64,000 nt of DNA from Bombardia bombarda (GCA_030512295.1 JAULSR010000001.1:7153001-7217000), one strand, 5' to 3'; positions 25,189-37,389 are shown, counted from the first letter of the stretch. Made by a program: numbers and translations. The notes: generated by a model from the letters alone, not told the origin.

Positions 25189-26591
25189 GCTGCTGAATAT
25201 CGCGCGCGCGTGGGGAGATGTATATTCTGGCAGGGGCCTGCGCCTGCGGGCACGGCAATCGCGGGCTTAAGACGAGCCAGAGGCCGTGGGGGAAATCCAC
25301 TTGGATTGCCTGAGTAGATAGCGCATGGGGAGTTGCCGGTAATGCGACGCGTATATTGATGGGTTCGATGCTGGTGGTTGATGGAATTGATGGAATGTCG
25401 GTGTTGGTGATGGCGAATCGTGATGCTCAGCGATGGCGAATCGTGATGCTCAGCGATGGCGAATCGTGATGCTCAGCGATGGCGTTGCTTGTCCTTGAAG
25501 GTGAAGGCCGGTAAGTCGCTGGGTCTGAGAGCTAATCCTGACCGCGGAGCAGGCTGAGCGATACTGCATTCGGGGGCGACATTGCCCTGAAAGGCTGGTT
25601 TTGAGTGCTGAACCTCAGTGCCGTTCCTTTTCCGAAGTTATGCCGGCTCTCACTCCCTTCCCGGTTCCGTGCCCCACATGCCCACGAGCCCACCCGCTCA
25701 AAGTGAACAGTGCGCATCCCGCCATTAAGCTCGATAGGTAGCGGCGCACAGACATCCCTATGGCTTGTGCGTCCTCGGATCCGACTTCCCCGTCTGCCCC
25801 GCGTCAACGTCAGAATCGGGCCTGGATGGTGGATTGTGGAAGCTCTTCCCAAGCTCCGTCATTGCAACTGGTGGAAATAGAGCTTTGGGCTTCAAACTCA
25901 ATCTTCACTGTCCTGTAAGTGGATGCGGTATAGTTTCCATTAATTAGCCTCACTGGCCCAGTTGGACAATCTGAAGCCGACTTACAGGACGGGGACCCTT
26001 CCATTCTCAGATAGCCTCTTGAGATTCCAAGCTTTCAGAATGGTAGCAACAATGTCCTTGTATGATCGGGCAGTTATGTTATCATTGACCACGAGGTGCT
26101 CTGTGACATGCACCAGAGAGAGTGGGCTATGCTTCCCATGCATGACAACTGATACATGGCTAATGTTGTGCGAGGTGGAAGCTTTCGACCAATACGGTAA
26201 CGAAGGAAGGTGCTTACATCCACACCGTGAAGCAAGTTGAACCTGGGATCTGGGACCGCAAAGGTAGCACCGAGGAGCGCCGAAGAGTGAGAAAGCGGTA
26301 GTGCAAGTGCAAGTGCAAGTGCAGGTGCAATCGAAGTGCTCCATTTTCTGCTGCCCCGCTGCCGGTGGTTCAGTGTCACAAACGACAGGCGCGACCCAGC
26401 CTCCTTTCCGTTCGTCCACCGGGAAACATAAGCTGTCCACTGCGCCTTGTTTTGTCAACCGAAGAAGGAATCACTGTACCATATTATTCCCGTGCCCCTC
26501 AAAAGGTCCCCTCCCGTCATTTTGCCTGCGCATCCACAGCTTGATTTATTGATTATCGCTCGTTCCTGCAACCCGTCTTTTCTCCTCCATC
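25189..26591. promoter_or_regulatory. Divergent intergenic region ADA2 / GAL7
   Basis: This 1.4 kb stretch lies between two divergent start codons, so it should hold both promoters. It contains a 23 bp tandem repeat near the ADA2 side and a GTGCAA hexamer repeat near 26298-26331 on the GAL7 side. A CCAAT box is visible near 26188. I see no classical Gal4 site (CGG-N11-CCG). Confidence 0.5.
25409..25484. repeat. Tandem repeat, 23 bp unit, 3.3 copies
   Basis: Three identical 23 bp units start at 25409, 25432 and 25455, followed by a 7 bp partial copy to 25484. Each unit contains the sequence GATGGCGAATCGTGATGC. The array lies about 220 bp upstream of the ADA2 start codon. Confidence 0.92.
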
Positions 26592-27932
26592 ATGCCTGAC
26601 AAAGTACTTGACGACATCTCGCACCGTCGCTACAATCCTCTCAACGGGTCTTGGCTTCTGGTTTCGCCTCATCGAACCAAGAGGCCGTGGCAGTGAGTTC
26701 AAAGCGCAGCCTACTTTTTGACCTTGTTTTCCTGATATGCAATAAGAGGCCAGCAGGAGGCGCCGTCCAAAACCAAACTGCCTTCATACGACCCAAAGGT
26801 TAGTGAGCCCATAAAAGTCAACGCGCAGGCTGACTAACAACACATCAACACATCATCAGTGTTACCTGTGCCCTGGGAACCAGCGGGCTCAGGGGGATTC
26901 CAACCCTCAGTACCAAAACGCATTCGCCTTTGTCAATGACTACAGTGCCGTCAAGGAGGAACAGCAAGAGTACAAACCCGAAATCAAGGAAGATGACGTT
27001 GCCTCACTACTCCTGCAAGCACAGCCGGCTACCGGCCGATGCTACGTGCTCACCTTCTCGTCGAAGCACGACACGACACTCGCCGACATGAGCGCCAAGG
27101 AGATCCTGCCTGTCATCCAAACCTGGTCTCGCATTTATGCCAGCCATCTCTCGCCTTCGCATCCCCTCAAGGCGGAAGCGGCCCATGTGCTGGAGACCAT
27201 CCCCGCGAACGCTGATGGAGAGGTCGACCCCCCAAAGAAACAGTTGCGGTATATGCAAATCTTCGAGAACAAGGGCGCTGCCATGGGCTGCTCTAACCCG
27301 CACCCGCACTGCCAGATCTGGACCACGAGCACCTTGCCCGAGGAGCCAGGCAAGGAGATGGCCCAGATGACCAAGTACAAGGCGGAGCACGGCCGACATC
27401 TCCTACAAGACTATGCCAAGCTCGAGGCGGAAAAGGGGGAGCGTGTCGTGTGGCAGAACGACGCCTTCCTGGTGGTGTGCCCGTGGTGGGCAGTCTGGCC
27501 CTTCGAGGTGCTCGTCATTGCAAAGCGACACGTTCGCGCCCTTATCGATCTCACCGATGATGAGCGGCTCCAGTTCGCCGAGGCAATCCAGGAGGTCACA
27601 AGACGATATGACAATCTGTTCGAGACGAACTTCCCCTATAGTAAGTCAACACCCGGTCCGGAAGGAAAAAGATGATGCGGAGCGACCCAAATGCTGATGT
27701 TACAAAAGGCTCTGGGCTTCACCAAGCTCCATTGGACTGCACGGAGGAGGAAGCCGAGGCAAGCTGGTTCCACATGCACTTCTACCCGCCCCTTCTGCGC
27801 TCCGCTACCGTCCGTAAATTCCTGGTCGGATACGAGATGCTGGGCGAACCGCAGCGCGATATCACCCCTGAGCAGGCAGCCGCACGTCTGAGAGACTGCG
27901 GCGGGGAGTTGTACCGCAAGTCTCTGGAGTAA
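26592..27932 (+). CDS. GAL7: Galactose-1-phosphate uridylyltransferase
   Basis: Four exons (26592-26692, 26747-26798, 26860-27640, 27709-27932) join in phase to 385 aa, close to yeast Gal7 (366 aa). The enzyme exchanges UMP between UDP-glucose and galactose-1-phosphate in the Leloir pathway. The N-terminal HRRYNPLNGSWLLVSPHRTK and the zinc-ligand pair CYLCPG (starting at residue 52) are present. The active site is NPHPHCQIW with His199-Pro-His201; the second His is the uridylylated nucleophile. ENKGAAMGCSNPHPH, ETNFPYS and WFHMHFYPPLLRS, all family signatures, are intact. No GAL1 or GAL10 neighbour is present, in line with the unlinked arrangement usual in filamentous fungi. The gene is tail-to-tail with ERG28, 154 bp apart. 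Confidence 0.96.
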
Positions 27933-28086
27933 TTGCGGGAGGGCACGAGGTTCTGGGCGGGCATGGGTGGTATTAATACATTAGACGGTCCATAGATATC
28001 ATCGATATTGCGCATGCTTGTTTATCATGGCATAACTATATCCCGGAACCACAACGCCCCTTTCTCACATTTGTGGCCTAATTAAT

Positions 28087-28682
28087 TCACTGGACATAAT
28101 GGCCGTACTGTAACAACATCCAAATCGTCCCGCCATAGGCAGCCGCAAAGGGGAAGCCCTGGGGACCGCTGAACTTGATGGTCTTGTAGACCAGCATCTC
28201 GCTTGTGAAGTGCACGCCAGCAATAACATGGGTCCAGATGGCGAGCTGATACAGGGCCGGGTCATCGAGCCGGTAGCAGGCGTAGAAGCGGATGATGCCG
28301 GCCATGAAGGTGTAGGTTCCGAAGACGCGCGCAGCGAGCGGCGTCACCTGGTCCTTGGCCTTCTCGGCGTTCTTGCCTGTGGCAGAGGCGGGCTTCAGCA
28401 CAGCGGTGCTGTCCTCGGGGTTGTACTTCTCGGTGGCGGCGGGGAGCGCGTGGTTGGGCACGAATTTGCCATTGTAGATGCGTCGTGTGAAGTGCAGGGT
28501 CGCAAGGTTCTGCAGGGCGTTGCCCATCGCCACGATGGAGACCTGCGAGAAGGACGCGTTAGATATTCTGTGGCTGTGAAGACTTGGGCTGGAATTGGGA
28601 GGTGGCAGGCACTCACGACGAAGAGATAATAGGGGAGGTAGCCCTTCTCGCCCGAAGGCAGGAACGCTTTTAGCTGGTCCAT
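28087..28682 (-). CDS. ERG28: Erg28, ER scaffold of the sterol C-4 demethylation complex
   Basis: Exon 1 is 28682-28617 and exon 2 is 28542-28087, in phase at a Val codon, 173 aa; yeast Erg28 is 148 aa. Erg28 is an ER membrane protein that tethers Erg25, Erg26 and Erg27. Membrane segments are visible at LPYYLFVVSIVAMGNALQNL, near FGTYTFMAGIIRFYACYR, at LYQLAIWTHVIAGVHFTSEM and near the C-terminus (GFPFAAAYGGTIWMLLQYGH). The family signatures TLHFTRRIYNG, FGTYTF, RFYACY and the FTSEMLVY segment are intact. A Lys/Ala-rich loop of about 30 aa after the first pair accounts for the extra length. The gene is divergent from the 3-ketoacyl-CoA reductase gene, with 509 bp between start codons. Confidence 0.95.
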
Positions 28683-29191
28683 TTTGGCGTGGCGGTGGGT
28701 GTTGTAGTGGGAGGGTGATGAGGGTTTGCGCAGGTTAGCTGAGCTGGGCGCTGGAGTTGACAAAGATGGATGCCGTCCGACTAACGCTTTTAGAGGTCAT
28801 CTCCAATTGGGCAACATGAATACCAACAGGGGCACCCCTGAGCTTACCGCTGTCGGTCTCCCTGTTGGGCTTCTTTTTATCCGATTTCAGCTTTCCCTAA
28901 AATCACGACGGTCTTCACCAAAACGCAGGCCGTTATGGTGGAATGCTGCGGTACTATTGGCTCAAGGTGACAATTATTACCGGCAACGCTGTGGTTTTAC
29001 AACTGGTCCAAGCTCCCCTACCTGTTGGCTCTGCAGCTTGACGCGACTGGACGCCACAAAATCTGCCGCTCAGCGAATTCGGCTCTCAGCAGCTCAACAT
29101 TCGGTTGAGAAAATCCCACCCTGGACTTGTTCCAACTTTGTTCAACACCAGTATCGTCCCCCACACGCCCACGATTTCGTTCGCCAGCACA
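28683..29191. promoter_or_regulatory. Shared divergent promoter ERG28 / ketoreductase
   Basis: These 509 bp separate the start codons of two ER lipid genes transcribed outward. The palindrome CCAATTGG at 28803-28810 offers a CCAAT box on both strands, and a second CCAAT box lies on the minus strand at 28956-28960. I found no clear sterol regulatory element by eye. Confidence 0.6.
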
Positions 29192-30266
29192 ATGGACAAA
29201 ATCGCCCAAATCTTGGCCGCTGTGCCTCAGAGCGTCCAATGGGCCCTTGCGGGTATTGGAGCTGTGTACCTTGCCCAGGGTTTTGCCGCTTTTCTCCAAC
29301 TGGTCTTGAACGCTTTCGTCCTTAGTGGCGTCAATGTAAGTCTTCCCCTCCGTTTTTGGACGTCTTTTTACCGTGCGACTTTACTGACACGCGATCTGTC
29401 AATAGCTTCGCAAGTATGGAAAGAAGGGCACCTGGGCTGTCGTGACAGGCGCATCCGATGGACTCGGCAAGGAATTCGCGACCCAACTGGCCGCCAGGGG
29501 CTTCAACCTAGTCCTCGTCTCGCGCACCAAGTCGAAGCTGGACACGCTCGCCAAGGATCTTGAGCAGAAGAACGCCGGCTCGGGTCTGCAGACCAAGGTT
29601 CTTGCCATGGATTACTCTCAGGATAACGACGCCGACTACGAGAGTCTTGCCCAGCTCATCTCTGGCCTGGACATTGGCATCCTCATCAACAATGTCGGCC
29701 AGTCTCACAGCATCCCCGTCCCCTTCATGGAAACCTCCCCCGAGGAGCTCCAGAGCATCGTCACCATCAACTGCCTCGGAACACTCAAGACCACCAAGGT
29801 GGTGGCGCCCCTCATGACCCAGCGCAAGAAGGGCCTTATTCTGACCATGGGCTCGATGGCCGGCGTCACACCCACCCCGTATCTCGCCACCTACAGCGGC
29901 AGCAAGGCCTTCCTGCAGCACTGGAGCACCGCCCTGGCTGAGGAGCTCAAGCCCCAGGGCGTAGATGTCCACCTCGTCGTCAGCTACCTGGTCACCACGG
30001 CCATGAGCAAGATCCGCCGCACCAGCATCCTGATCCCCAACCCCAAGCAGTTCGTCCGCTCGGCCCTCGGCAAGATTGGTCTCAGCAGCAGCGAGCCCTT
30101 CCCGTACACATACACCCCGTGGTGGAGCCACGCCATCTTCAAGTGGGTGATGGAGAAAACGGTCGGCGCAACCACTCCCTTTACCGTTTCGTTCAACAAG
30201 AAGATGCACGTCGACATCCGCAACCGGGCGCTCAAGAAGGCGGCGAGAGATACCAAGAAAGCTTGA
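29192..30266 (+). CDS. Very-long-chain 3-oxoacyl-CoA reductase (ketoreductase)
   Basis: Exon 1 is 29192-29335 and exon 2 is 29406-30266, 334 aa; yeast Ifa38/Ybr159w is 347 aa. The enzyme carries out the NADPH-dependent reduction of 3-ketoacyl-CoA in the four-step fatty acid elongation cycle at the ER. It has an N-terminal membrane helix (about 17-45), the cofactor loop TGASDGLG (62-69), NNVG, catalytic Ser198 (MGSMAG), and Tyr211/Lys215 (YSGSK). A second hydrophobic segment follows (WWSHAIFKWVMEKTVG). The C-terminus is KKAARDTKKA; its lysines resemble a dilysine ER-retrieval signal although the KKxx spacing is not exact. The family's RRTSILIPNPKQFVRSALGK stretch is present. It is the ortholog of Ifa38 by motif content. 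Confidence 0.95.
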
Positions 30267-31102
30267 GGACTGTGATGACTTTCGGGGGCTCTATTGGCTG
30301 TAACAGTTAAGTGTGATGGTATAATATGTAGTTTAGTGTTCGAAGTCGATATTTCAGGATATCTTCGACGACATGAGTGTAATGCAGCCAAGGTTGGAAG
30401 AATAATGATGCGAAAGATGTTTGCATGGAACAGTCCTTACCTACCCACCTTAGGTATACACGATGCGTTTTGGGGGGTATGTGTTGGGGCCTCTGTAAGT
30501 GAATGGGATCAAACATATTAAACAATAGCAATAAAGTGCATAAGTTTGGAATAAATCAAGCAATCTAAACAATACTAACGAGTTAGTAGGTATCTATCAA
30601 CTGCTAGGTTACTGTTCTGCATCAGCCAATGGGTTGGTTGGCCAATTGCTGGCTCAATACAGCTTAGCGCTGTTCTGCGGGGCGCGTTCGCGTCTGGGCT
30701 ACAGTTCGGGACAGCCAAAAGCTGGCGCCAATAATCCTTGTTCTCCAAAAATTGTTTAACGGTCAGCCCCTTCCTTGCCTCAATCACCGCACAGAGCTGC
30801 TTGCACCTCCAAACATCCGACCTTGATACCACGGCGAATTCGAGCATTGACGATCCCACTGCGCTCCCGACCCGATTTGCATGGTGCGGCTTTGTTAGCA
30901 TTTGAATTGCGAACATCAGCTCTGGACAAGACGGGCGGGGAGGAGCTGCGCTTTGCGCTTTCGAGCTAGGTCACCGACCACCGACCACTCAACAACCCAC
31001 CACCACCCACCCAGGTGGTGACCGACATACCAACACCAACATTTCCACCCTCCCACCCACACATCTCACCTCGGCGCCCTGGCCGTCGCTGTCGCCGTCG
31101 CC
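30267..31102. other. Intergenic region, ketoreductase 3' end to NUP170 promoter
   Basis: No gene is seen. AT-rich DNA to about 30600 fits a 3' UTR. The C-rich stretch at 30970-31080 fits the NUP170 leader. Confidence 0.5.
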
Positions 31103-34100
31103 ATGAACACACAAACACCCATGCGCCAAATACCTGGCGCATACTTCAACACCCCCGCGCCCCCGGGCGCCAACACCAATGTTCGACGCCGACTGAACTT
31201 TGGCGAGCCAGTAGGCCCAGCCACGGGAATACAGCAACCTGCATTCGGAAACATTAGTGGCCCTCCTGCGCCCAGCGGATTGAGCGGTAGCAGCGGTCCT
31301 AGTCTGTCGAATCTTGGCCCTACTCCTGGGGGGCAGCCGTTGCCGCCCCCGGGGCGCGAAGACCTCCCGCCAGTCCTTAAAGCCGCTCAGTCGATCAACC
31401 GGACCCTACAGCTGGACGAGAGCTACCCCGACCTCGATTCTTATTGCAGACGTATGTTTTCTCTCTTGTCTTCTACTTTCTTGTTTGCGTACATGGGCTA
31501 ATCGCAGCTTTCATTCACAGCCGGCGCGTCATCCGACTACGAGATCCAGTCCGACGAGTCGTGGTCCCCTTTTAAAAAGCTCAGAACACATCTGATCCCG
31601 AACCAAATATTCGAGCGACTGGACGGAGGCGAGGTTCATACGCGCCTCGGCCTGTTCGCAGACATCAGCTATGCTTGGGCCTCGATCGACAGCTCCTTGT
31701 TCCTGTGGGACTACACCCATCCCAGCCCAGAACTTATTGGCTTTGAAGATGCCACACATACCATCACAGCTGTCGCTCTTGTCCCCCCCAAGCCGGGAGT
31801 CTTTGTTAATACTATTACCCATATCCTCGTTGTTGCCACAACCTCCGAGATCATTCTGCTCGGCCTGTCCGCAACTCCCACCCCGTCGGGCTCCAAGACG
31901 GTGGCCCTCTACCAGACAAAGATGGCTGTACATCGTGGAAGCAGCGATGTTAGCATAATTGCCGGCACAAAGTCCGGGCGCATCTTTGTTGGTGGCGACA
32001 CAGATACTGATATTCAGGAGCTGGTTTATCAGCAGGAGGAGAAATGGTTCACGAGCAGATGCGCCAAGATCAATCACACCTACGCCGGATGGGCATCGGT
32101 TGTTCCTAGTTTGCCAGTGCCCATTGGCTTCTTTGGCCAGCGACAGCACGAACACCTTCTGAGTCTGGTGGTGGATGATACAAGAAATCTCGTCTATTCG
32201 TTATCCAACAACTCGACAATCAGGACATATCATATGGAGGGACCCGACAAGCTGACTAAAGTCATTGAAAAGTTGAAGGTGGACTGTCTGCGTGATATAA
32301 CGCACATGATTGATGTAAGGAACTCGGTTTTGAATGAGCAAATGAGCATCGTCTCGCTGAGCCCGATTGCCGCTACAGAGGCCTCGAAACTTCATCTCAT
32401 GGCACTCACCAACACCGGATGTCGCTTGTTCCTTAGTGCGACCAGTTCTGCATCATACATGATGACGGCATCGGCCAGTCTTGCCCCGCAGAGTATGCAG
32501 GTCCAGTTTGTCAAATTCCCGCCCAAGGAGGTCCCAGGACGCCCTCGGCAGGTGATGGGGGAAAGAGCTGATGCCGGGCTCGATCTATCCTCAAGAGCTC
32601 TTGACACTAGCATCCGCGGGTGCCGGTTTGCTCCTGGCTACTTCTTTGACGTTGTGAATAAGGGAGCCGCGAATGATCGGCTTTTTATCTCGACTCCCGA
32701 CACCGGCCGAATCAAGACTACAAGTCCTGCATCGGCTCTGAAGTACTTTGAGCAGGGATGCTGGCTGGACGGTAACTACGGCCGGTTGTTAGATGTTGGA
32801 CTTACAACGAGCCCTTTTGCTGCTGCGCGACAGCCTCTCGGGTTTGGCAATGAGCTCGCCGTTCAGTTCGACCAAGTGCCGGGCGAGTTTGCTGTACTCA
32901 GTAACAGTGGTGTACACATTATCCGCCGCAAGAGACTTGTAGATATCTTCCTGGTCGCAATTAGGGGCGTGAGCAGCGACGATGGCCTGGAGAAGGAGAT
33001 GCGGAGGCTCATCAACCAATACGGCCGGGTCGAGACTGTTTCGGCTGCATTGGCAGTTGCCTGTGGCCAAGGAAGTGACCTGCGAATCGGCACCAGCAAG
33101 GCTATGGACCAAACGACTGAGGACAGGGCTCGCGCTGCTTTTGTGGACTATGGTGGTCAGCCGAGACTTGCCGAGACAGACGGCAACCAGATCACTGCTG
33201 AGTCGGTCCAGCTTTCTTCGCGTCACGATGCTTTGGCTCTGTACCTTGCTCGTCTTATCCGGATGCTGTGGAAGTCCAAGGTCATCTCTATCAGCAACAG
33301 TGGGCCATCAGGTGCTTTGGCTGTTACCCCGACTATCTCGACGGCGAAGCTGGTGACAGCGCAAGAAAACGTAGAGCGGCTGCGGAATTTCCTTGAGGCA
33401 AACAAAGGCATCATCCAAGGTCTCGCGGGTCCATCTGATCGGGTGACCAGCAGGCAGGAGGAGGTTGCTCTTCAGAAGGAGCACCAAGCTCTTCACAGCC
33501 TACGGAAACTGATGGAGAGCATTTCGGAGGGCATATCGTTTGTACTGATGTTGTTTGACGAGCGAGTGACGGACATCTTTATGCGGCTCGATGACACTTC
33601 TCGCCAGCAGCTGGGAGATCTGACTTATGAGAACTTGTTCTCCCAGGCCCCCGGCAAAGAACTTGCAAAGGTTCTAGTTAAGGCCATTGTCAACCGCAAC
33701 ATTGCGAGCGGTTCGAACGTCGAGACTGTGGCAGATGCTCTTAGGAGGAGGTGTGGAAGCTTCTGCTCTCCGGACGACGTTGTCATCTTCAAAGCCCAAG
33801 AGCAACTACAGCGCGCTAGCGAACAGATACACAACAACAACGTCCTCCGCACGCTCTTGGCAGAGAGTTTACGGCTTTTTGGGCAGGTGGCTGGCAGTCT
33901 ATCCGCGGCTAATCTCCGCGGTGCTGTCGAGCAGTACGTGAACCTGAAGTATTATGCCGGCGCCATTCAGCTGTGTTTGACCGTTGCGCGAGAGAAAGAT
34001 CGTGGAAACCAGGCGCTGTCTTGGGTTAACGAGGGCAGGCCGGTTAATGATCCCCGGGCAGGAGCCTTCAGTGAGCGGAAGATCTGCTACAATCTAATCC

Positions 34101-35517
34101 ATGATGTCCTTGATCGTCTTGAGACCACATTTGGCTCCGAGCCGGAACTCGTGGACGGTAGGCCGACCCTTGCGGCAACAAAACGGATGGAAGCTTACAG
34201 CGTTGTCAACGACTCGGATGACGAGGTTTTCCACTTTGATCTGTATGAGTGGTACATCGAGATGGGGTGGACAGATAGAATTTTGTCCATCGACTCTCCA
34301 CATGTCATCACATACCTCAAGCGACTGGCGGCAACCGATGGGCAGCATGCCCAGCTGCTTTGTCGATTCTATACCCAACGCAGTCGCTTCTTCGAAGCCG
34401 CCCAGGTTCAGGCAGACTTAGCGAAATCTGATTTTGCCATTGGTATCAAGGAGCGGATAATTCTGCTCAGCCAGGCGAAGGGCAACGCCAGCGTTAATAC
34501 CGCCGGCGTTAGTCGCCAGCAACAACAGAACCTCAACCACGAGGTCACTGAGCTTCTAGACATTGCGCATATCCAAGACGATTTGCTCGTGAGACTGAGA
34601 GACGATCCGCGCATCTCAGACGACAAGCTGGTCGAGGTCGAGCAGGATCTAGATGGACCTATCCGGGATCTTACAACTGTAAGTTTCAGCCACCACCATG
34701 GCTCTGTATAATGTTCCTATAACATGTTCCTAACTCTAGGTTTCAATCACAGCTCTACAACGAATACGCCGATTCGGCGAGCTACCATGACATTTGCCTC
34801 CTAATCTACCACACAGCAGACTTCCAGAACCCGCGCGTCATCACCGAGGCTTGGGAGAATCTCATCTCCGACGTCCATTACGACAATCAGCAGGCTCAGC
34901 AGTACTGGCAATTGGCCCAAGCAGGCAAGGCTCTTCCCCCGGGAGCTAAGGTGCCCGTTGCGGAGCCAGCGAAGCCCTACGAGGCGATTTCCAACAAAAT
35001 CCAAGAAATCGCACATCGCACGTCCCTCGACAGTCTAATCTTCCCCGTGGACACACTACTCCCGATTATCTGCACCTACGCGGTAAACGAATCACAGGAC
35101 GCCTCGGTCGGGGCCGACGCAGCGTGGCCGGTGCTGCTCTTCTTGTCGCTGGGGGTTCCACATGCGCTTATCGTGCGCGTGCTGGAGGGCATCTTTGAGG
35201 CGCAAGAAGCGCCGTTCACTGCGAAGCGGAGGAAGGTGGTGGTGCACTGGATCAACGTGGCGGTCAATTTGTGGGTGCACGACGTGGAGCGACGCGGCGC
35301 CATGTCCAAGGGCGGGGATAGCGCCATCAGCAGGTGGGTCAGCGAGCTCTTGGATCGGGCGGATCAGTGCATCGTGCAGATCCTGGCTCCGGTCAGGGTG
35401 CCGGCGGACGCGGCGGAGCTGGAGGGGATTCGGAGGGAGACTGGGACGCTGAAGAGGTCGGTTGATGGGATTATTAGGCGGGAGCACAGTGGGAGTTTGT
35501 TGTTTAGTAGGAGGTGA
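31103..35517 (+). CDS. NUP170: Nucleoporin Nup170 (Nup155 family)
   Basis: Three exons (31103-31451, 31521-34678, 34753-35517) join in phase to 1423 aa; yeast Nup170 is 1502 aa. The protein is a large scaffold of the inner ring of the nuclear pore complex. The Pro/Gly-rich N-terminus (1-80) leads into a beta-propeller that begins SDYEIQSDESWSPFKKLRTH, followed by the NQIFERLDGGEVHTRLGLFA segment and FADISYAWASIDSSLFLWDY, hallmarks of the Nup155/Nup170 N-terminal domain. The C-terminal half is an alpha-helical solenoid with LYEWYIEMGWTDRILSIDSP and a repeated Ala-rich helix pattern. The last exon encodes the solenoid end (YHDICLLIYHTADFQNPRVI). The short 5' exon is supported by the in-phase splice YCRR | PGASSDYE. 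Confidence 0.95.
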
Positions 35518-36262
35518 TTGGGAGGAGGGGTGGAGGAGAGGGGGAGGGAAGGGGAAGGGGGAGGGGGAAAGAGTGGGATAACAGAGAGGAGGGTGGAGGA
35601 AGGTTTAGGTAGGCACTACTGGGCACATGTTGCGTGGGTGTGATGGAGTGATAGAAGACGAAAGAGAGAGAGAGAAAGTCGGAATCGGTTACGGTTGTTT
35701 ATTATAACCTGGAAGAAGGAGGTGGTGGCAGGAAGTAATCTCTGATTTGGTTGGGTCTGATAGCCGTTGGATGATCTGTACATACCTACTCACCTTTGTT
35801 GTGTTTGGCGAGTGACGGTATTGCTATGTTGTACTGATACTCTGGTAATATCATGGTAGTATCACAACCGAGGAATCACGGCAGGTGGTTGGTGTTGTAT
35901 GATATATCCCCGCCTGATGCTCAAGTCTTTTCCTTTTTTTCGTTCTCACTCCATCTTCCTTCCTGACAATCAGCGAAATCAAACGACAAAAGCACCATCA
36001 CTCTAAGTCTACAGGCCAGTCGAATTTAGAAAGAGCTGAGGATATAAAGGTAATTACAAGTTTTCTGATTCAGTCTAACCCACCTCATTTTTATCTGCTC
36101 ACAATCCTTTAACGATGATTACCATTTATCTTACTTACACCGGTTCAATCTCTTTAGTTCTTGTCTATCCAACTTGATAGAGATACCCGGCATCGACAAC
36201 CACAATAGTACCCACCTTTTAATCGTTCTTCGCGACCACCAGCAGTCAAACCCAAAGAAATC
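35518..36262. other. Intergenic region NUP170 to small membrane gene
   Basis: No gene is seen. A purine-rich stretch (35518-35600) follows the NUP170 stop, and the rest is unremarkable AT-balanced DNA. Confidence 0.5.
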
Positions 36263-36639
36263 ATGATCCTCCCTACCGGAACGGTATCGATACTGGGCCG
36301 GGACGAGGAGCTACACGGCGTGAGCAACGACATGGTAGTGTGGATTGTGGTGTCGGTCCTCCTCCCGGTTGGTGTCTGTCTCGGGCTGTTTTGGTACCAC
36401 AAGTCCCACCCCAAGGATTGGCCATGGACTGGGCGCCGGAGCGTTGACACCACCGGCGAAGACGGCGGTAATCCCATCACGCTTTACAGAGAGGTGTGCG
36501 GGCGGAGAGAGGGGCTGAGAGTCGTGATAACTGTTTGAGACGGACATGGTCTGGGTCTTCATATAACTATGTTTATTTTTTTCTTGGCTAGCATCTGGGA
36601 TCTTGGAAAATCGCAGGTCTGGAGAAAGTAGAAAGATAA
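36263..36639 (+). CDS. Small single-pass membrane protein, function unknown
   Basis: Exon 1 is 36263-36493 and exon 2 is 36592-36639, spliced in phase (TLYRE | HLGSWKIAGLEKVER), 92 aa. Residues about 24-44 form one strong membrane helix (MVVWIVVSVLLPVGVCLGLF), followed by a basic, Trp-containing segment WYHKSHPKDWPWTGRR. The intron has a GTGTGC donor, a plausible ATAACTAT branch site and a TTCTTGGCTAG acceptor. Without splicing the frame would end after 91 aa in an Arg/Gly-rich tail. I recognise no family. The clean in-phase splice and hydrophobic profile favour a real gene, but proof is lacking. It lies head-to-tail 750 bp upstream of the vacuolar channel gene. Confidence 0.5.
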
Positions 36640-37389
36640 GGTAGTTGCGTGGCTTTCAGGTTGGGTTCCACAGAGTAACAATACCACCCCTGTCTTTGAT
36701 GTTTTCTTCCGCGCGTGTGCCCCCCCATGTCATGTCACTCATGTGTGTGCCCGTGTGGGTAGTTGCATGTTTTTATGTAGGCAGGCAGGAATCAAAGTAT
36801 AGTCTTGTTGCCTGAAGGTGTTCTGAGCTGTTTGGGGGTATTGCACAAACGCAGGATTCATAAAGTATATTCGTCGTATGAAGCCACCATGGACCAAGAA
36901 GTTTGCATATGTTTGTGGGAGGTGGCAGGTGAGAATATAGCATGAAATACAGAATCAATTGGTGAAAAATATTTTCATCAGATGGATTTGAGGTTACTAG
37001 TAGTTGAACTTGCAATTGGGAGAGTGAACATCACAGACTATAATCGCTGTGGTTACCCAACCCAGTGAAATGCGCCTGCCTTTGATGGACAGACCGCAAT
37101 AAAAGTTTATTTCCATTCCAAGCCTGGGCAGTCTCGACCCAAGCCCGCCAAGATTGACGATACGGAAATGCCAAGGGGTGGATAAGACGTGAAATTACGT
37201 TATGGTATCCATGAAATGAAGGAGGCCCCACCATAAAGTGTAAGAGAGGGTCCATGTCATCGTCTCAGAAGTTCAGACGAGACTTTGGTGTTTGGGCCCT
37301 TTTTCAACCTTCAATCGACAACGTCGTCTCAGGGCAATCACAACTCACGATATGAGCCACCAGGCGCACTTGCTGCCATTATTGTAAAA
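36640..37389. other. Intergenic region upstream of the YVC1-like gene
   Basis: No gene is recognised. The stretch should contain the promoter of the channel gene. The channel's frame is open upstream to a TTG at 37285. Confidence 0.5.

Noticed and set aside
29508..30209. Minus-strand 233-codon frame opposite the ketoreductase
   Set aside because: Complement shadow of a codon-biased exon; the plus strand has all SDR motifs.
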